Under the pieces are notes generated by a model. It ran no database searches and had not been told where the DNA came from. It saw only the letters and a list, made by a program, of their open reading frames with translations. 64,000 bases of DNA from Singulisphaera sp. GP187 (lineage in GTDB: Bacteria; Planctomycetota; Planctomycetia; Gemmatales; Gemmataceae): contig CAMDQN010000018.1 in assembly GCA_945905925.1 (NCBI GenBank), positions 1 through 64,000 of the forward strand, written 5' to 3'. The translations under genes and the position numbers were made by a program. Positions 43,618-52,617 of this stretch are shown here, piece after piece (position 1 is the first letter of the stretch; each line of letters opens with the position of its first letter).

Positions 43618-45258
43618 ATGCCCCGTCGGTCGTTACTCATCCCCCTCGGCATCCTGCTCGCGTGCCTCGTCGCCGTACCCGCCTGCAAGAAGAAGCCGGC
43701 CGACAGCGGCGACCCGGGACCCGGTCCGGGTCCGGGTGTGCCCCCGGCTACGGTCAGTTCCGACTCTCTCCTGTTCGCTCACTTGAAAGCGAAGGACATC
43801 CGCGACAGCACCCTCTTCACCGAAGTGAAGCAAGCCTTCACGAAAGCCGGCGGTACGGCCGAGTGGGACCAGATCGATAGCACGTTAGCCCGCGTACTCG
43901 GGGTCAAGTTGACCGACATCGAATCCCTGACGGTCTGTGTCACGGAGGTTCCCGAGGAAGGCGAACCGAAGATGGTCGTCATCCTCGCGTCCGATAAGCC
44001 GATCACGAAATCCGGTGCGTTCGGCCTCGACGCGAACGCGAAGCCCGACAGTCGCGGGTTCTACAAAGCGGGGCGCGCACTCGCCCACTTCCCGGACGAG
44101 AAGACACTCGCCATCGTCCACCCGGACCTCGCGCAGAAGTACCTCGACGGTTACGCGAAGGACCGGACCACGTGGCCGTTCACGGCGGAGTTGTCGAAGG
44201 CCGCTGCCGGGCACACGCTGTTCGCGACCGTTCAGTTGCAAAAGGTGCCAACCGACATGCTCAGCGCCCGCGAGACGAAGGACTTCGCACCGCTGCTCGC
44301 GGCTCGCACGGTCACGCTGACGGCCGACCTCAAGGGCAAGGAACTCAGCGCCGCGGCCCGCGCCACCTTCGCGGACGCGACCGCCGCGGGGAAAGCCAAA
44401 GACAAGGCGCAGGAACTGATCGGGCTGGCAACCGACGAGATCGGAAAGTTCATGAACGGCAAGGTCGCGGGCGATTTCGCTACGTTCATGCCCGCCGTCA
44501 AGGAAGCTGAACGCGCACTCAAGGCAACGAAGGTCGAAGTATCCGGCTCGGACCTCACCGCGACCGCCACTTACAAGGCCGATTTCGACTTCGGGGCGGT
44601 GGTCGCCGATGCCGTGAAGAAGGTCCGCGAGGCCGCCGCGCGGATGAAAGCGTCAAACAACTTGAAGCAAGCCGCACTGGGGTTGCACAGTTACCACGAC
44701 TCGATGGGCCGGTTTCCGATTCACGGGACTGGGGCGAATGGCGCCCCGCTCCAGCAACCGACCGATAAACCGCTCCTGAGTTGGCGAGTCGCCATCCTGC
44801 CATACATCGAACAGGCGAACCTGTACAACCAGTTCAAACTCAATGAACCGTGGGACAGCGACCACAACAAGAAACTGATCGACAAGATGCCGAACCTCTA
44901 CGCGCCGACCAACAAGCCAGGCAAGCCGGGCTACACGCACATGCAGATGGTCATCGGCCCGAAGGCGATGCAGCCGAGGGGCTTATCGTTGCTCCACATC
45001 ACGGACGGCACGTCGAACACGATCGCAATGGTGGAAGCGGCCGACGCGGTGATCTGGACGAAGCCCGACGACGTGATGTTGACCGGCAAGGAATCGGCGC
45101 AGGAGTTGAAGAAGCGGTTCGGCGGCCAGTTCCCCAACGGGTTCAACGTCGCATTCTGGGACGGTTCGGTATGGTTCGTGTCCGACAGCACCAATGACAA
45201 GACGCTCCGCGGCCTGCTGTCGCCAAGCGGCGGTGAAGTTCTGGATAGCGACCGGTAA
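43618..45258 (+). CDS. Lipoprotein with C-terminal DUF1559-like domain
   Basis: 546 residues from ATG 43618. Lipobox VAVPACKKK (Cys at about residue 21), then a Gly/Pro linker and a domain starting SLLFAHLKAKDIRDSTLFTE that resembles the N-terminal part of the 7236-9056 protein. The C-terminal 200 residues match DUF1559: VKKVREAAARMKASNNLKQA, GLHSYHDSMGRFPIHGTGA, LSWRVAILPYIEQANLYNQF and LNEPWDSDHNKKL, ending with NGFNVAFWDGSVWFVSDS. No pilin-like leader is present. So this is a lipid-anchored version of the DUF1559 fold. Function unknown. Confidence 0.87.
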   Translation: MPRRSLLIPLGILLACLVAVPACKKKPADSGDPGPGPGPGVPPATVSSDSLLFAHLKAKDIRDSTLFTEVKQAFTKAGGTAEWDQIDSTLARVLGVKLTDIESLTVCVTEVPEEGEPKMVVILASDKPITKSGAFGLDANAKPDSRGFYKAGRALAHFPDEKTLAIVHPDLAQKYLDGYAKDRTTWPFTAELSKAAAGHTLFATVQLQKVPTDMLSARETKDFAPLLAARTVTLTADLKGKELSAAARATFADATAAGKAKDKAQELIGLATDEIGKFMNGKVAGDFATFMPAVKEAERALKATKVEVSGSDLTATATYKADFDFGAVVADAVKKVREAAARMKASNNLKQAALGLHSYHDSMGRFPIHGTGANGAPLQQPTDKPLLSWRVAILPYIEQANLYNQFKLNEPWDSDHNKKLIDKMPNLYAPTNKPGKPGYTHMQMVIGPKAMQPRGLSLLHITDGTSNTIAMVEAADAVIWTKPDDVMLTGKESAQELKKRFGGQFPNGFNVAFWDGSVWFVSDSTNDKTLRGLLSPSGGEVLDSDR

Positions 45259-45267
45259 CCTGATTAA

Positions 45268-45349
45268 GTCTCAAGTCTGCAAGTCTCAAGTCCCAAGTCG
45301 AAGACCTCAACAGTGAAGGTCTTTGACTTGGGACTTGCAGACTTGAGAC
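45268..45349. repeat. AAGTC-type inverted repeat, copy 2
   Basis: The left arm has AAGTCTCAAGTCTGCAAGTC repeats; the right arm CTTGGGACTTGCAGACTTGA is their reverse complement, with AAGACCT/AGGTCTT closer to the loop. It lies between convergent genes (the DUF1559-type lipoprotein and the response regulator). Confidence 0.75.
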
Positions 45350-45363
45350 GCCGCGCAGCGGCC

Positions 45364-46095
45364 TTACGCCCGCTGCACGGACTGGAACAGCTCGCTCATC
45401 TTCATGCCCAGCGCCAGACAGATGCGGTACAGCGTTTCGATCGACGCGGAGTTCTTCCCCAACTCGATCTGGCTCAGGTAGCCGAGCGAAACGCCAGTCC
45501 GGTCGCTCATGTTCGACAGCGTCAGCGCCAGCCCCTTGCGGCGCTCGCGGATCGCCGCACCGAGCGATTCCTTGAGCGCGTCCTCGGTCATCCGAAGAAG
45601 CCCCTGGCTCTCCAGACACCGGTACACGATCTCGCGCAGTTGCTCGATCTGGAACGGCTTCGTCAGGTAGTCGCACGTCTTCGCACGGAGGCAGTTGATC
45701 GCGCTGTCCACCGACGGGTAGCCAGTGACGACGACGATGTTCGCGTCTGATTGGTGGTCGTGAATCCAGCCGAACACCTGCTCCGTTTCGAGGCCGGGGA
45801 GCACGTAGTCCAACACGATCAGGTGATACCGCTGGCTCACGGAGAGCGCGGACTCCACCATCATGGGGTCGGACACGACTTCCAGGACGAAGTCGCGGTT
45901 GTTCAGAGCCGCCTGGATAACGGCGCACGTGTGCGGGTCGTCGTCCAGAATGAGAATGTGAATATCGCCCGACGACTGTAGTTCCCGGGACGCGGGGAAA
46001 CTCTGTCCCTTGAACTGCGCCGGTGGCAGCGGAGTCATCATCGGGTACAAGGGTTTGGGTATCTGGGTCAAGCGATCGTCAATGTCGTATGGCAT
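45364..46095 (-). CDS. Response regulator fused to an XRE-type HTH domain
   Basis: 243 residues from ATG 46095, 5 bp after the kinase stop. N-terminal receiver domain at about 45-165: the acidic pair is in ILILDDDPHTCAVIQ, the phospho-acceptor Asp in LIVLDYVLPGLETEQVFGW, the Thr in VVVTGYPSVDSAI and the Lys in CDYLTKPFQIEQL. The C-terminal HTH is of the XRE/Cro type: LTLSNMSDRTGVSLGYLSQI, then ELGKNSASIETLYRICLAL (about 195-235). Most response regulators use OmpR, NarL or Fis-type DNA-binding domains, so REC-XRE is unusual. The N-terminal 40 residues are disordered and Pro-rich. Confidence 0.92.
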   Translation of the reverse strand: MPYDIDDRLTQIPKPLYPMMTPLPPAQFKGQSFPASRELQSSGDIHILILDDDPHTCAVIQAALNNRDFVLEVVSDPMMVESALSVSQRYHLIVLDYVLPGLETEQVFGWIHDHQSDANIVVVTGYPSVDSAINCLRAKTCDYLTKPFQIEQLREIVYRCLESQGLLRMTEDALKESLGAAIRERRKGLALTLSNMSDRTGVSLGYLSQIELGKNSASIETLYRICLALGMKMSELFQSVQRA

Positions 46096-46100
46096 GGTGA

Positions 46101-47330
46101 TTAACCTCCGACCGCGTTTGCGGTGATAGGCCCAGAGACGACCGTCGCGGGCCGGGCTGCTGCCAGCGGCAGCACGACCCGCACCTGAGTGCCGGTTCCG
46201 GGTGGTAGTACAGGTTCGAGTTGGATGCCACCCCGGTGCGCGCACAGAACACGGTACACGATGGCCAGTCCCAGCCCGCGGTGCCGCACCTTGGTGGTGA
46301 AAAACGGTTCAACGAACAGCCGCTTCCGCACTTCCGGTTTGATGCCCTGACCGGTGTCGGAAATGGTGATTTGCAAGTACCCGCCGACCCCGACACGGCC
46401 GAGGTAGGCGTCGGCGTCGGTCAACTCGACCGAGCGGGCCGAGACCCGCACCACACCGCCCGACGGGCACGCTTCAACGGCGTTTTCAAGCAGGTGGCCG
46501 AGCACGATCTGGAGCGGCCCGGTTTCCACCGCGACCAACGGCAGGTCCGGAGGGAGATCCATTTCGACCCGCACCGCGGTCTGAGCCGCGATCTTCAGGC
46601 GAGTTTCTTCTTTCGTCAGGGCCAAGCCGACCGACCCCGGGTTCGGCTTCACCTGCCCGCTACGGCTCAGATGGTGCAACTGCTGAGTGAACGTGACGCC
46701 ACGCTGACCGACCTTGCCGATCTCGGCGACGAAGTTCGCGGGCTGCGAGCCGGGCGGTAGGAAGGGAAGAGTCAGTTCCGAGAACCCGATGATCCCTTGA
46801 AGCAAGTTGTCGAAGTCGTGCGCCATGCGACCGGCGATGACGGCGGTATCGCCAAGTCGTTGATAGAGGCGGTCGGGGTCGATGATCGGGCCAATGATCG
46901 CGGAGAGTGCGGGTGCGCGTTCGACGGTCTTTCCGACAAGCGAGAGGTAGGCTCGTTCGCCGTCGGCCCATGGTTGACTGGCGGGCTTTTCGGCCCACAA
47001 GACGCCGACCGGGCGCCCGGCCGGGTGGACGGCCGCGAAGACGCGTCCCGTTGTGTTCGGGCTCGAGTACAGGACGGTCGCCTCACCGCTCTTGAGTCGG
47101 CGCAGCGCGTCGGGCACTTCGGGGGGTGGCGGAGCGTCGATCTCAATTCCAGCCTGAACCGTTTTCACGACGGCAGCACTTTCGCTGGCCCACGCGAACC
47201 CGCAGGCCCGCCACCCGCACGCATGCGCCCAACCGGTGAGCAACGCGTCGAACGCGGCCGGATCGGTGGTTTCGCGCCACCAGTTCGGCAGGAACGCAAG
47301 AGCGGCGGAGAGAGTTCCGGGGGGGGACAT
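46101..47330 (-). CDS. Histidine kinase with GAF-like sensor domain
   Basis: 409 residues. Residues 1-140 form a GAF-like sensor with GWRACGFAWASESAAVVKTV. The dimerisation/His box is RMAHDFDNLLQGIIGFSELT (about residues 165-185), with His168 expected to be phosphorylated. The ATPase domain follows: N-box VLGHLLENAVEACPSGG, G1 ISDTGQGIKPEV, F-box FFTTK and G2 GLGLAIVYRV. No transmembrane segment or signal peptide is present, so it senses a cytoplasmic signal. It is followed 5 bp downstream by the REC-XRE regulator, its obvious partner. A good promoter and a palindrome are upstream. Confidence 0.92.
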   Translation of the reverse strand: MSPPGTLSAALAFLPNWWRETTDPAAFDALLTGWAHACGWRACGFAWASESAAVVKTVQAGIEIDAPPPPEVPDALRRLKSGEATVLYSSPNTTGRVFAAVHPAGRPVGVLWAEKPASQPWADGERAYLSLVGKTVERAPALSAIIGPIIDPDRLYQRLGDTAVIAGRMAHDFDNLLQGIIGFSELTLPFLPPGSQPANFVAEIGKVGQRGVTFTQQLHHLSRSGQVKPNPGSVGLALTKEETRLKIAAQTAVRVEMDLPPDLPLVAVETGPLQIVLGHLLENAVEACPSGGVVRVSARSVELTDADAYLGRVGVGGYLQITISDTGQGIKPEVRKRLFVEPFFTTKVRHRGLGLAIVYRVLCAHRGGIQLEPVLPPGTGTQVRVVLPLAAARPATVVSGPITANAVGG

Positions 47331-47386
47331 CGACGGCTCTCAGGACCGTGTGGCCGGGGCGAGCGCGACTGGAGTAAGGCAGTACC

Positions 47387-47402
47387 TGAATTCGGGAATT
47401 CA
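47387..47402 (-). promoter_or_regulatory. Palindromic candidate operator of the kinase/regulator operon
   Basis: TGAATTC-GG-GAATTCA: two 7-bp arms in perfect inverted symmetry with a 2-bp centre. It lies 6 bp downstream of the -10 box, across the expected transcription start of the operon. A dimeric XRE-type regulator could bind here; autoregulation by the REC-XRE protein is an inference. Confidence 0.5.
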
Positions 47403-47407
47403 CCCTG

Positions 47408-47435
47408 AATCTAGAACGGACCCAAACGAAGTCAA
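47408..47435 (-). promoter_or_regulatory. Sigma-70-type promoter of the kinase/regulator operon
   Basis: On the minus strand TTGACT (47430-47435) and TAGATT (47408-47413) are 16 bp apart, about 80 bp before the kinase start codon. Confidence 0.55.
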
Positions 47436-47560
47436 CCGAGTTGTATTGCTTCACGCGAATCGACCGACTCTGCGTGAAGATACTGTAAATTATGGGAATG
47501 CCGGCAGATGTGCGTTCTGGCCGCGATTGCGGCCGGGAGAAGAAATGCGGGCACGCAGGT

Positions 47561-47642
47561 TTTTGGCGAGCCGGGAGCGTCAGCGGCCGGAGGGTCCACG
47601 CCAGTGTGCGGACCCTCCGTCCGCTGACGCTCCGGTTCACCA
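47561..47642. repeat. TTTTGGCGAGCC-family inverted repeat, copy 2
   Basis: TTTTGGCGAGCCGGGAGCGT at the left, matching the start of 40119-40185. The arms continue as CAGCGGCCGGAGGGTCC and GGACCCTCCGTCCGCTG, and the right end is GACGCTCCGGTTCACC. Arms are about 31 bp with a few mismatches and the loop is 12 nt. It is in the 332-bp gap between the HEAT protein stop and the kinase promoter. Confidence 0.8.
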
Positions 47643-47662
47643 ACAGACACAAACCCGTACAG

Positions 47663-48904
47663 CTACTTCTTCTCAGGTTCCTTCTTGTCTGGATCTTTCT
47701 TCGGCTCGGGCTTCTTCTCAATCTTACGAATCGCGATCCCGGCCGCTTCCCGCACGCGAACCTGGGGGTCGGCGAGGCGCAACCGCAGCGCGGAAATCGT
47801 TTCCAGTGCTTCGGCTTTCACGCCCTTGTCGAGTGACACGAGATCGACTCCGAGATGTTCGTACCCGAGGGCGGCGATTTCGTCGATGAGCGCAAGCCGC
47901 ACCTCGTAATCCGGTTGCGTCTTCGGGTCGAGTTGCGGGCGGAGATCTTTGAGCCGGGCCTTCACGCCGGTCGAGCCGAGGGCGGAGCCGAACGCCCGCA
48001 CCGCGTCCACGCGAATGTCCTTCGTCTTGTCGGTGGTGACCAGTTTGAACAGGTCGTTCGCGGCCGGTGCCGAGGCGGTGCCGAACACACCGAGCGTCCG
48101 CGCGGTGACGCGCCGCACGTCGTCCTCTGGGTCGGCGAGAGCCGCCGTGAGTGCCCGCACGACGACCTCGGACTTCTCCGCGAGCAACCCGATTGAGGCG
48201 AGCAATTCGCGCTTGATCGGGAGGGCCTTGTCTGTGTCCGTGTCTTTCTCCGTGGTGAGCATCGCGGCCAGCGTTTCGGCGACAGTGGCGCCGCCTTCTG
48301 GGGCGATGCGACCGAGCGTGTACACCGCAGCGAGGCGAACGGGCCGTTCCGGGTCTTTCAACAGTGGGATGAGGTCCGCGGCAGCGGATTTCGCCATCGG
48401 TCCGGCGAGCGCCAGCGATTCGGCGGCGGCGATCCGCACCGATGCTTCGGGGTCTTTGAGGGACGGAACAAGCGACCCGACCCCGGCCGCGCAGACAGCG
48501 GGATACTTGGCCATTGCCGCGATGATCTCCTTGCGCACCCGCGATTCTGGTTCCGTCTTGAGCACGTCGATGAGCGGTTTGGCGCCGAAGTCCTGCATGT
48601 CTTTCTCGCGCAGGGTCGCGAGGACGATGGCGGCCTGGGCGCGAACGGCCGCGCTCTTATCGGCGCGGAGACGTGCGGCGACGTGTTCGACGGCGCGGGT
48701 CTTGGGGTCGAGGATCCAGATCTTGCCCAACGCTTCGACCGCGAGCGATCGCTGTCGAACTGTGGCCTTGTCATCCTGTGCGATGCTGACCCACTGGGAG
48801 AACGTCTTGCCGTTGTGTACCGGTTCCTCTTCGGCGCGCACGACCCCGGTCGCGAGCGCGACGAGTACACACGTTCCAACGACGCGCACTGCGGCAGCGA
48901 ACAT
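47663..48904 (-). CDS. Secreted HEAT-repeat protein
   Basis: 413 residues from ATG 48904. Signal peptide at about 1-27 (VVGTCVLVALATGVVRAEEE). The rest is HEAT repeats: VRQRSLAVEALGKIWILDPK, AVRAQAAIVLATLREKDMQD, RKEIIAAMAKYPAVCAAGVG, SVRIAAAESLALAGPMAKSA and RVREAAGIAIRKIEKKPEPK, plus others, about eight in total. The C-terminus is a charged tail EPKKDPDKKEPEKK. Such solenoids bind proteins; the partner is unknown. The long open frame continuing upstream on this strand is antisense to the LptD-like gene and is not real. Confidence 0.88.
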   Translation of the reverse strand: MFAAAVRVVGTCVLVALATGVVRAEEEPVHNGKTFSQWVSIAQDDKATVRQRSLAVEALGKIWILDPKTRAVEHVAARLRADKSAAVRAQAAIVLATLREKDMQDFGAKPLIDVLKTEPESRVRKEIIAAMAKYPAVCAAGVGSLVPSLKDPEASVRIAAAESLALAGPMAKSAAADLIPLLKDPERPVRLAAVYTLGRIAPEGGATVAETLAAMLTTEKDTDTDKALPIKRELLASIGLLAEKSEVVVRALTAALADPEDDVRRVTARTLGVFGTASAPAANDLFKLVTTDKTKDIRVDAVRAFGSALGSTGVKARLKDLRPQLDPKTQPDYEVRLALIDEIAALGYEHLGVDLVSLDKGVKAEALETISALRLRLADPQVRVREAAGIAIRKIEKKPEPKKDPDKKEPEKK

Positions 48905-48987
48905 GATGCGATCCTCAGAGCGGCAATTCGGCCAATCTGGATGATATGACGCCCGCGGCGCACGGGTCAAACAGTTTCGGCCTTCAA

Positions 48988-49126
48988 AGACGACCAATCC
49001 CCCAACCCCTCCCTGAAGGGAAGGGGAGTGGCGCCCGCGGAATGTAGCACTTATCGGCCGCGAGCGAAGCGAGCGGTGGACTTTCTCCCTTACCGTTAGG
49101 GAGGGGGTTGGGGGATTGGTCGTCTT
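48988..49126. repeat. C/G-run inverted repeat, copy C
   Basis: AAGACGACCAATCCCCCAAC at the left pairs with GTTGGGGGATTGGTCGTCTT at the right; inner C-runs and G-runs also pair. The centre contains GGCCGCGAGCGAAGCGAGCG. It occupies the divergent gap between the HEAT and LptD-like genes (48905-49210), so it may influence both promoters. Confidence 0.8.
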
Positions 49127-49210
49127 CGCCTTGATTCGCCCGGTGCGCTTTCTATAGTCCCCGCCTTCGAGTAGCAAAACGTTTTCCGTCGTGGCCGCAT
49201 CGCGCGGCCG

Positions 49211-51988
49211 ATGAAGGGACACCGCGTGTTCAGCGGGCGGGCGATAACGTGTGCAGGACTGGTGGCTGTCGTGGCGTTCTGGGTGAGCGCACCGACAGTC
49301 CACGCGCAACCGCTTCCCTCGGTGCGCCCAGCGTCCCGGTTCACCGACGAACCGCTCGGCGGGTTCTCGCTGCCTACCGATGGGTTGATGGCACCCGTGC
49401 AACCGGTACCCCCGCGCACGGCATTCCAACCGCCCCGCGACCCCGGCGGCATCCCCTACGAACCCGACTTCGCACTCCCCAACGGCGCGGTCATTCCGAC
49501 TCCACAGTCGAAGCAGTTGCGTGTCCAGTACATCCGCCGGTACGGAACACCGCAAACCCAGGACGCGGTCGATCTGCCCGACGGCACCACGCGTATCCTG
49601 TTCACCGGCGGGGTGATCGTCAACATCGCCACCCTCGACGGCAAACAACAGACCGAGTTCGCCACCGACGAAGCGGTGATCTGGGTGCGCGGGGCCGGGG
49701 CGAAGAACATCGCTGGCGGGTTCGTCACCGGCGGCGGCGACAAGACCGAGGTCGAGGTCTACCTGTCGGGGAACGTGATCATCCGCTCGACGCAGGGAAC
49801 CACGGAGCGGCCGACGACGCAGACGCTGCGGGCCGAGCAGGTGTACTACGACGCGTCCCTCAATCGCGCGATCGCACTCCGGGCCGACCTGGAGACAGCG
49901 GTTCCCAATTCCCCCGATCCCCTCCACTTGAAGGGCAGTGAGGTGCGTCGGTTGGACCTGGACAACTGGGAAATCTTGACGGCGTCTGCGAACGCGAGCA
50001 AGGTGCCCAGCGACCCCGGGTTGCGGCTCGACGCGCAGCGATTCACCCTGAACCAGCGAAAGGTGATCCGCCGCAACGTGTTCGGGATCCCGTACCGCGA
50101 CATCACGACCGGCAACACGGTCGAGGGGTTGGAACAGATCGTCACCGGCAAGAACGTGGTGACGCGGATCGGAGACGTCCCGGTATTCTTCACGCCGCGG
50201 ACGCAGTTCGACGCGTCCGACCCGCTCGGCCCGTTGGCCGGGCTGAGTGTCGGCCAGAACACCATCTTCGGGACGCAAGTGTATTCGAGTTTCGACATCT
50301 TCGAGTTGCTCGCGCTGCGCCCGCCCAAGGGGCACGCCTGGCGGCTCAACCTGGACTATCTGAGCGAGCGCGGCTTGGGGGGCGGCACCGACTACACGTA
50401 CCGGATCCCGCCTGCGGAGCCGGGCGAGTATCCGATCGGCAGTGGCCTGATCAAACTGTACGGCATCCAGGACAACGGGGAAGATGTCATCGGCAGCGGG
50501 CGCGGGCCAGAGCCGCCACCAAAGAACGGGCTGCGCGGGCGGGCTCAGTGGCGCCACCAGCAGGAAGTTCTGGAGGGACTTTACTACCAAGGGCAGATCA
50601 CGTACTTGAGCGACAAGAACTTCCTGGAGCAGTACTACAAGCAAGAATTCGATGTCGGTCCGAATCAGGAGACGTTCGCGTACCTGGCGTGGCAGCGGCG
50701 GACCTTCGGCGCGACCGTCCTGGCGGAGAACCGGTTCGACCGCGAGTGGGTGACCGAAACGAACTGGCTCCCGCGGATCGATGCGCACGTGATCGGCCAG
50801 ACGTTCCTCGACGACCTGTTCGTGTACAGCGCGCGGACGAGCGCGGGTTACGCCCAACTGCGTCCCGCCGAGCTGTCCCCGTTCCCGCTGCTGAGTACCG
50901 ACCAGCGGGTCGAGACCGGGCGGTTCAACCTGTCGCAAGAGTTGAGCGTCCCACTCGACCTCGGTCCAATCAAGTTCGCGCCGTATGGCGTACTCGACCT
51001 GACCGAATACACCAACGACCTGACCGGCAACGAGATTGGCCGCATCCACGGGGGCGGCGGCGCGCGGGCGAGCGTCCCGTTTTCCCGGCTCTACGGCGAC
51101 GTGTCGAGCGAACTGTTGAACTTGAAGGGGCTGTACCACAAGGCCGTGTTCGGCGCGAACTACCGGTACACGCGGTCGAACGAACCGTACAACCGGTTCC
51201 CGCAACTCGACCGGCTCAACGACGACGTCACGGACCAGGCGTGGCGGACAATCACGCCACAGCAATCGGGCTTCGTGATGGGGCCGAACGGAGTGGCACT
51301 GATGAACGCGCCGGGGTACAGCCCGTTCAACCCGCAACTGTATGCGATCCGGCGTGCCGTCGAGAACCGCGTCGATACGCTCGACAACGTGAACGTGCTC
51401 CAGGGGGACCTGCGGCAACGGTTCCAGACGAAGCGCGGGTATCCGGGTATGGAACACACGGTGGACTTCCTCACACTCGACGTGTCCGCGTCGTACTTCC
51501 CGGACGCGCGGCGCGACAATTTCGGGCACCCGTTCGCGTTCCTCGAATACGGGACGATCTGGAACCTCGGGGACCGAACCTCATTCATCTCCAACGGCTG
51601 GTTCGAGCCATACGAAGGCGGGAGCCGGTACTGGAACGCGGGCGTGTCGCTGAGTCGCACCGACCGCACCAGCGTGTACCTCGGGTACCGGCAGACGGAC
51701 CCACTGAACAGCAAGGCGGTGCAACTCGCGCTGGGCTACCAGTTGAGCACCCGGTACAACGTGAGCCTCGGCGTGAACTACGACTTCGGTATCCAACAGG
51801 CGCTCACGAACTCGTTCACGCTGATCCGCACCGGCGCGGATCTGACGGCGACATTCGGGATCACCTACAGCCCGCTCGTGACCAAGAACAACGTCGGGTT
51901 CCAGTTCCTGATCATCCCGAACTTGGCCGCGTCGCAGGGCGGGCGGTTCGCGGGCAGCCCCATGAGCAACCAGCGGCAGCAGCGATAA
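49211..51988 (+). CDS. LptD-like outer-membrane LPS-assembly protein
   Basis: 925 residues with a signal peptide (about 1-34, ending VHAQ). It resembles LptD. An N-terminal periplasmic OstA/LptA-like beta-jellyroll (about residues 120-320: RILFTGGVIVNIATLDGKQQ, VYLSGNVIIRSTQGTTERPT, LRAEQVYYDASLNRAIALRA) is followed by a large beta-barrel from about residue 330 (RLNLDYLSERGLGGGTDYTY, FSIFELLAL-like strands, and alternating aromatic-rich strands to the C-terminus). LptD inserts LPS in the outer leaflet. The two conserved Cys pairs of E. coli LptD are not obvious. It stands alone, without LptE. LptD proteins of planctomycetes are divergent and the function is inferred. Confidence 0.82.
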   Translation: MKGHRVFSGRAITCAGLVAVVAFWVSAPTVHAQPLPSVRPASRFTDEPLGGFSLPTDGLMAPVQPVPPRTAFQPPRDPGGIPYEPDFALPNGAVIPTPQSKQLRVQYIRRYGTPQTQDAVDLPDGTTRILFTGGVIVNIATLDGKQQTEFATDEAVIWVRGAGAKNIAGGFVTGGGDKTEVEVYLSGNVIIRSTQGTTERPTTQTLRAEQVYYDASLNRAIALRADLETAVPNSPDPLHLKGSEVRRLDLDNWEILTASANASKVPSDPGLRLDAQRFTLNQRKVIRRNVFGIPYRDITTGNTVEGLEQIVTGKNVVTRIGDVPVFFTPRTQFDASDPLGPLAGLSVGQNTIFGTQVYSSFDIFELLALRPPKGHAWRLNLDYLSERGLGGGTDYTYRIPPAEPGEYPIGSGLIKLYGIQDNGEDVIGSGRGPEPPPKNGLRGRAQWRHQQEVLEGLYYQGQITYLSDKNFLEQYYKQEFDVGPNQETFAYLAWQRRTFGATVLAENRFDREWVTETNWLPRIDAHVIGQTFLDDLFVYSARTSAGYAQLRPAELSPFPLLSTDQRVETGRFNLSQELSVPLDLGPIKFAPYGVLDLTEYTNDLTGNEIGRIHGGGGARASVPFSRLYGDVSSELLNLKGLYHKAVFGANYRYTRSNEPYNRFPQLDRLNDDVTDQAWRTITPQQSGFVMGPNGVALMNAPGYSPFNPQLYAIRRAVENRVDTLDNVNVLQGDLRQRFQTKRGYPGMEHTVDFLTLDVSASYFPDARRDNFGHPFAFLEYGTIWNLGDRTSFISNGWFEPYEGGSRYWNAGVSLSRTDRTSVYLGYRQTDPLNSKAVQLALGYQLSTRYNVSLGVNYDFGIQQALTNSFTLIRTGADLTATFGITYSPLVTKNNVGFQFLIIPNLAASQGGRFAGSPMSNQRQQR

Positions 51989-51994
51989 CTTGAA

Positions 51995-52069
51995 AGTCTC
52001 AAGTCACATATCGAAGGCACGAATCTGTTTGTCCGTTTTCTTAGACTTGAGGGTTGCTGACTTGCGACT
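51995..52069. repeat. AAGTC-type inverted repeat, copy 3 (degenerate)
   Basis: AGTCTCAAGTC (51995-52005) pairs with GACTTGCGACT (52059-52069) with one mismatch. It has the same unit as 45268-45349 and 4972-5060 but the arms are short. It is 6 bp past the LptD-like stop and 11 bp before the diacylglycerol kinase start. Confidence 0.55.
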
Positions 52070-52079
52070 CGGAGGCTGT

Positions 52080-52499
52080 ATGTCCACGGAATCGTGGGGC
52101 GCGACGAACGACGAGCAACCCCTACGGCGGAAGCCGCGACGGTGGCGCGACAAGTTCCGTGAGGCGTTCCGGGGCGTCAAGCGCGGTGTTCGCGGGCATT
52201 CGAGTTTCTCGGTTCACTTCTTTTGCGCGGTCGTGGCACTCGCAGCCGCTGTTGCGCTCGACTGCGATTACCGCGAATGGTGTCTCGTGATCGGGTGTGT
52301 GGGGTTGGTGTTCACGGCGGAGCTGTTCAACAGTTCGATCGAGACGCTGTTTCGCGGATTGGAACCAGAGGCGCGGGACCGCGTGTACGGGTGTCTGGAC
52401 ATCGCCGCCGGCGCGGTGCTCGTCGCCGGGCTAACCTCCGCGACCGTCGGCGGCGTCATCTTCGGGCGCAAACTGCTGATCCTGTTCCACGTGGTGTAG
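52080..52499 (+). CDS. Diacylglycerol kinase family protein (DgkA-type)
   Basis: 139 residues from ATG 52080. Three transmembrane segments ([52 protein letters not shown]) and the family motif in [18 protein letters not shown], which matches the ELxNTAIE-type region of DgkA. The N-terminus is basic ([20 protein letters not shown]). DgkA-type enzymes phosphorylate diacylglycerol or undecaprenol. Its position just after the LptD-like gene, in envelope biogenesis context, fits. The length is a little over the E. coli protein (122 residues). Confidence 0.82.
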   Translation: MSTESWGATNDEQPLRRKPRRWRDKFREAFRGVKRGVRGHSSFSVHFFCAVVALAAAVALDCDYREWCLVIGCVGLVFTAELFNSSIETLFRGLEPEARDRVYGCLDIAAGAVLVAGLTSATVGGVIFGRKLLILFHVV

Positions 52500-52617
52500 C
52501 AGTTCCTCTTCCGCCCCTTTCGGCTTCGAGAAACCGCAAGCAGCAGGTCGCGAGAGTGGCAAGACGCCGCGTGCCTTCACGCGTAAAACAGTCCCGGACT
52601 CACCCACGGAACCATCG

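Noticed and set aside
48905-51529. A very long minus-strand open frame that continues upstream of the HEAT-repeat gene, antisense to the LptD-like gene
   Set aside because: It has no recognisable protein sequence, is rich in Arg/Val/Leu as expected of a GC-rich antisense frame, and the plus-strand LptD-like gene has clear domain structure. Only the 3' part (47663-48904) is a real gene.
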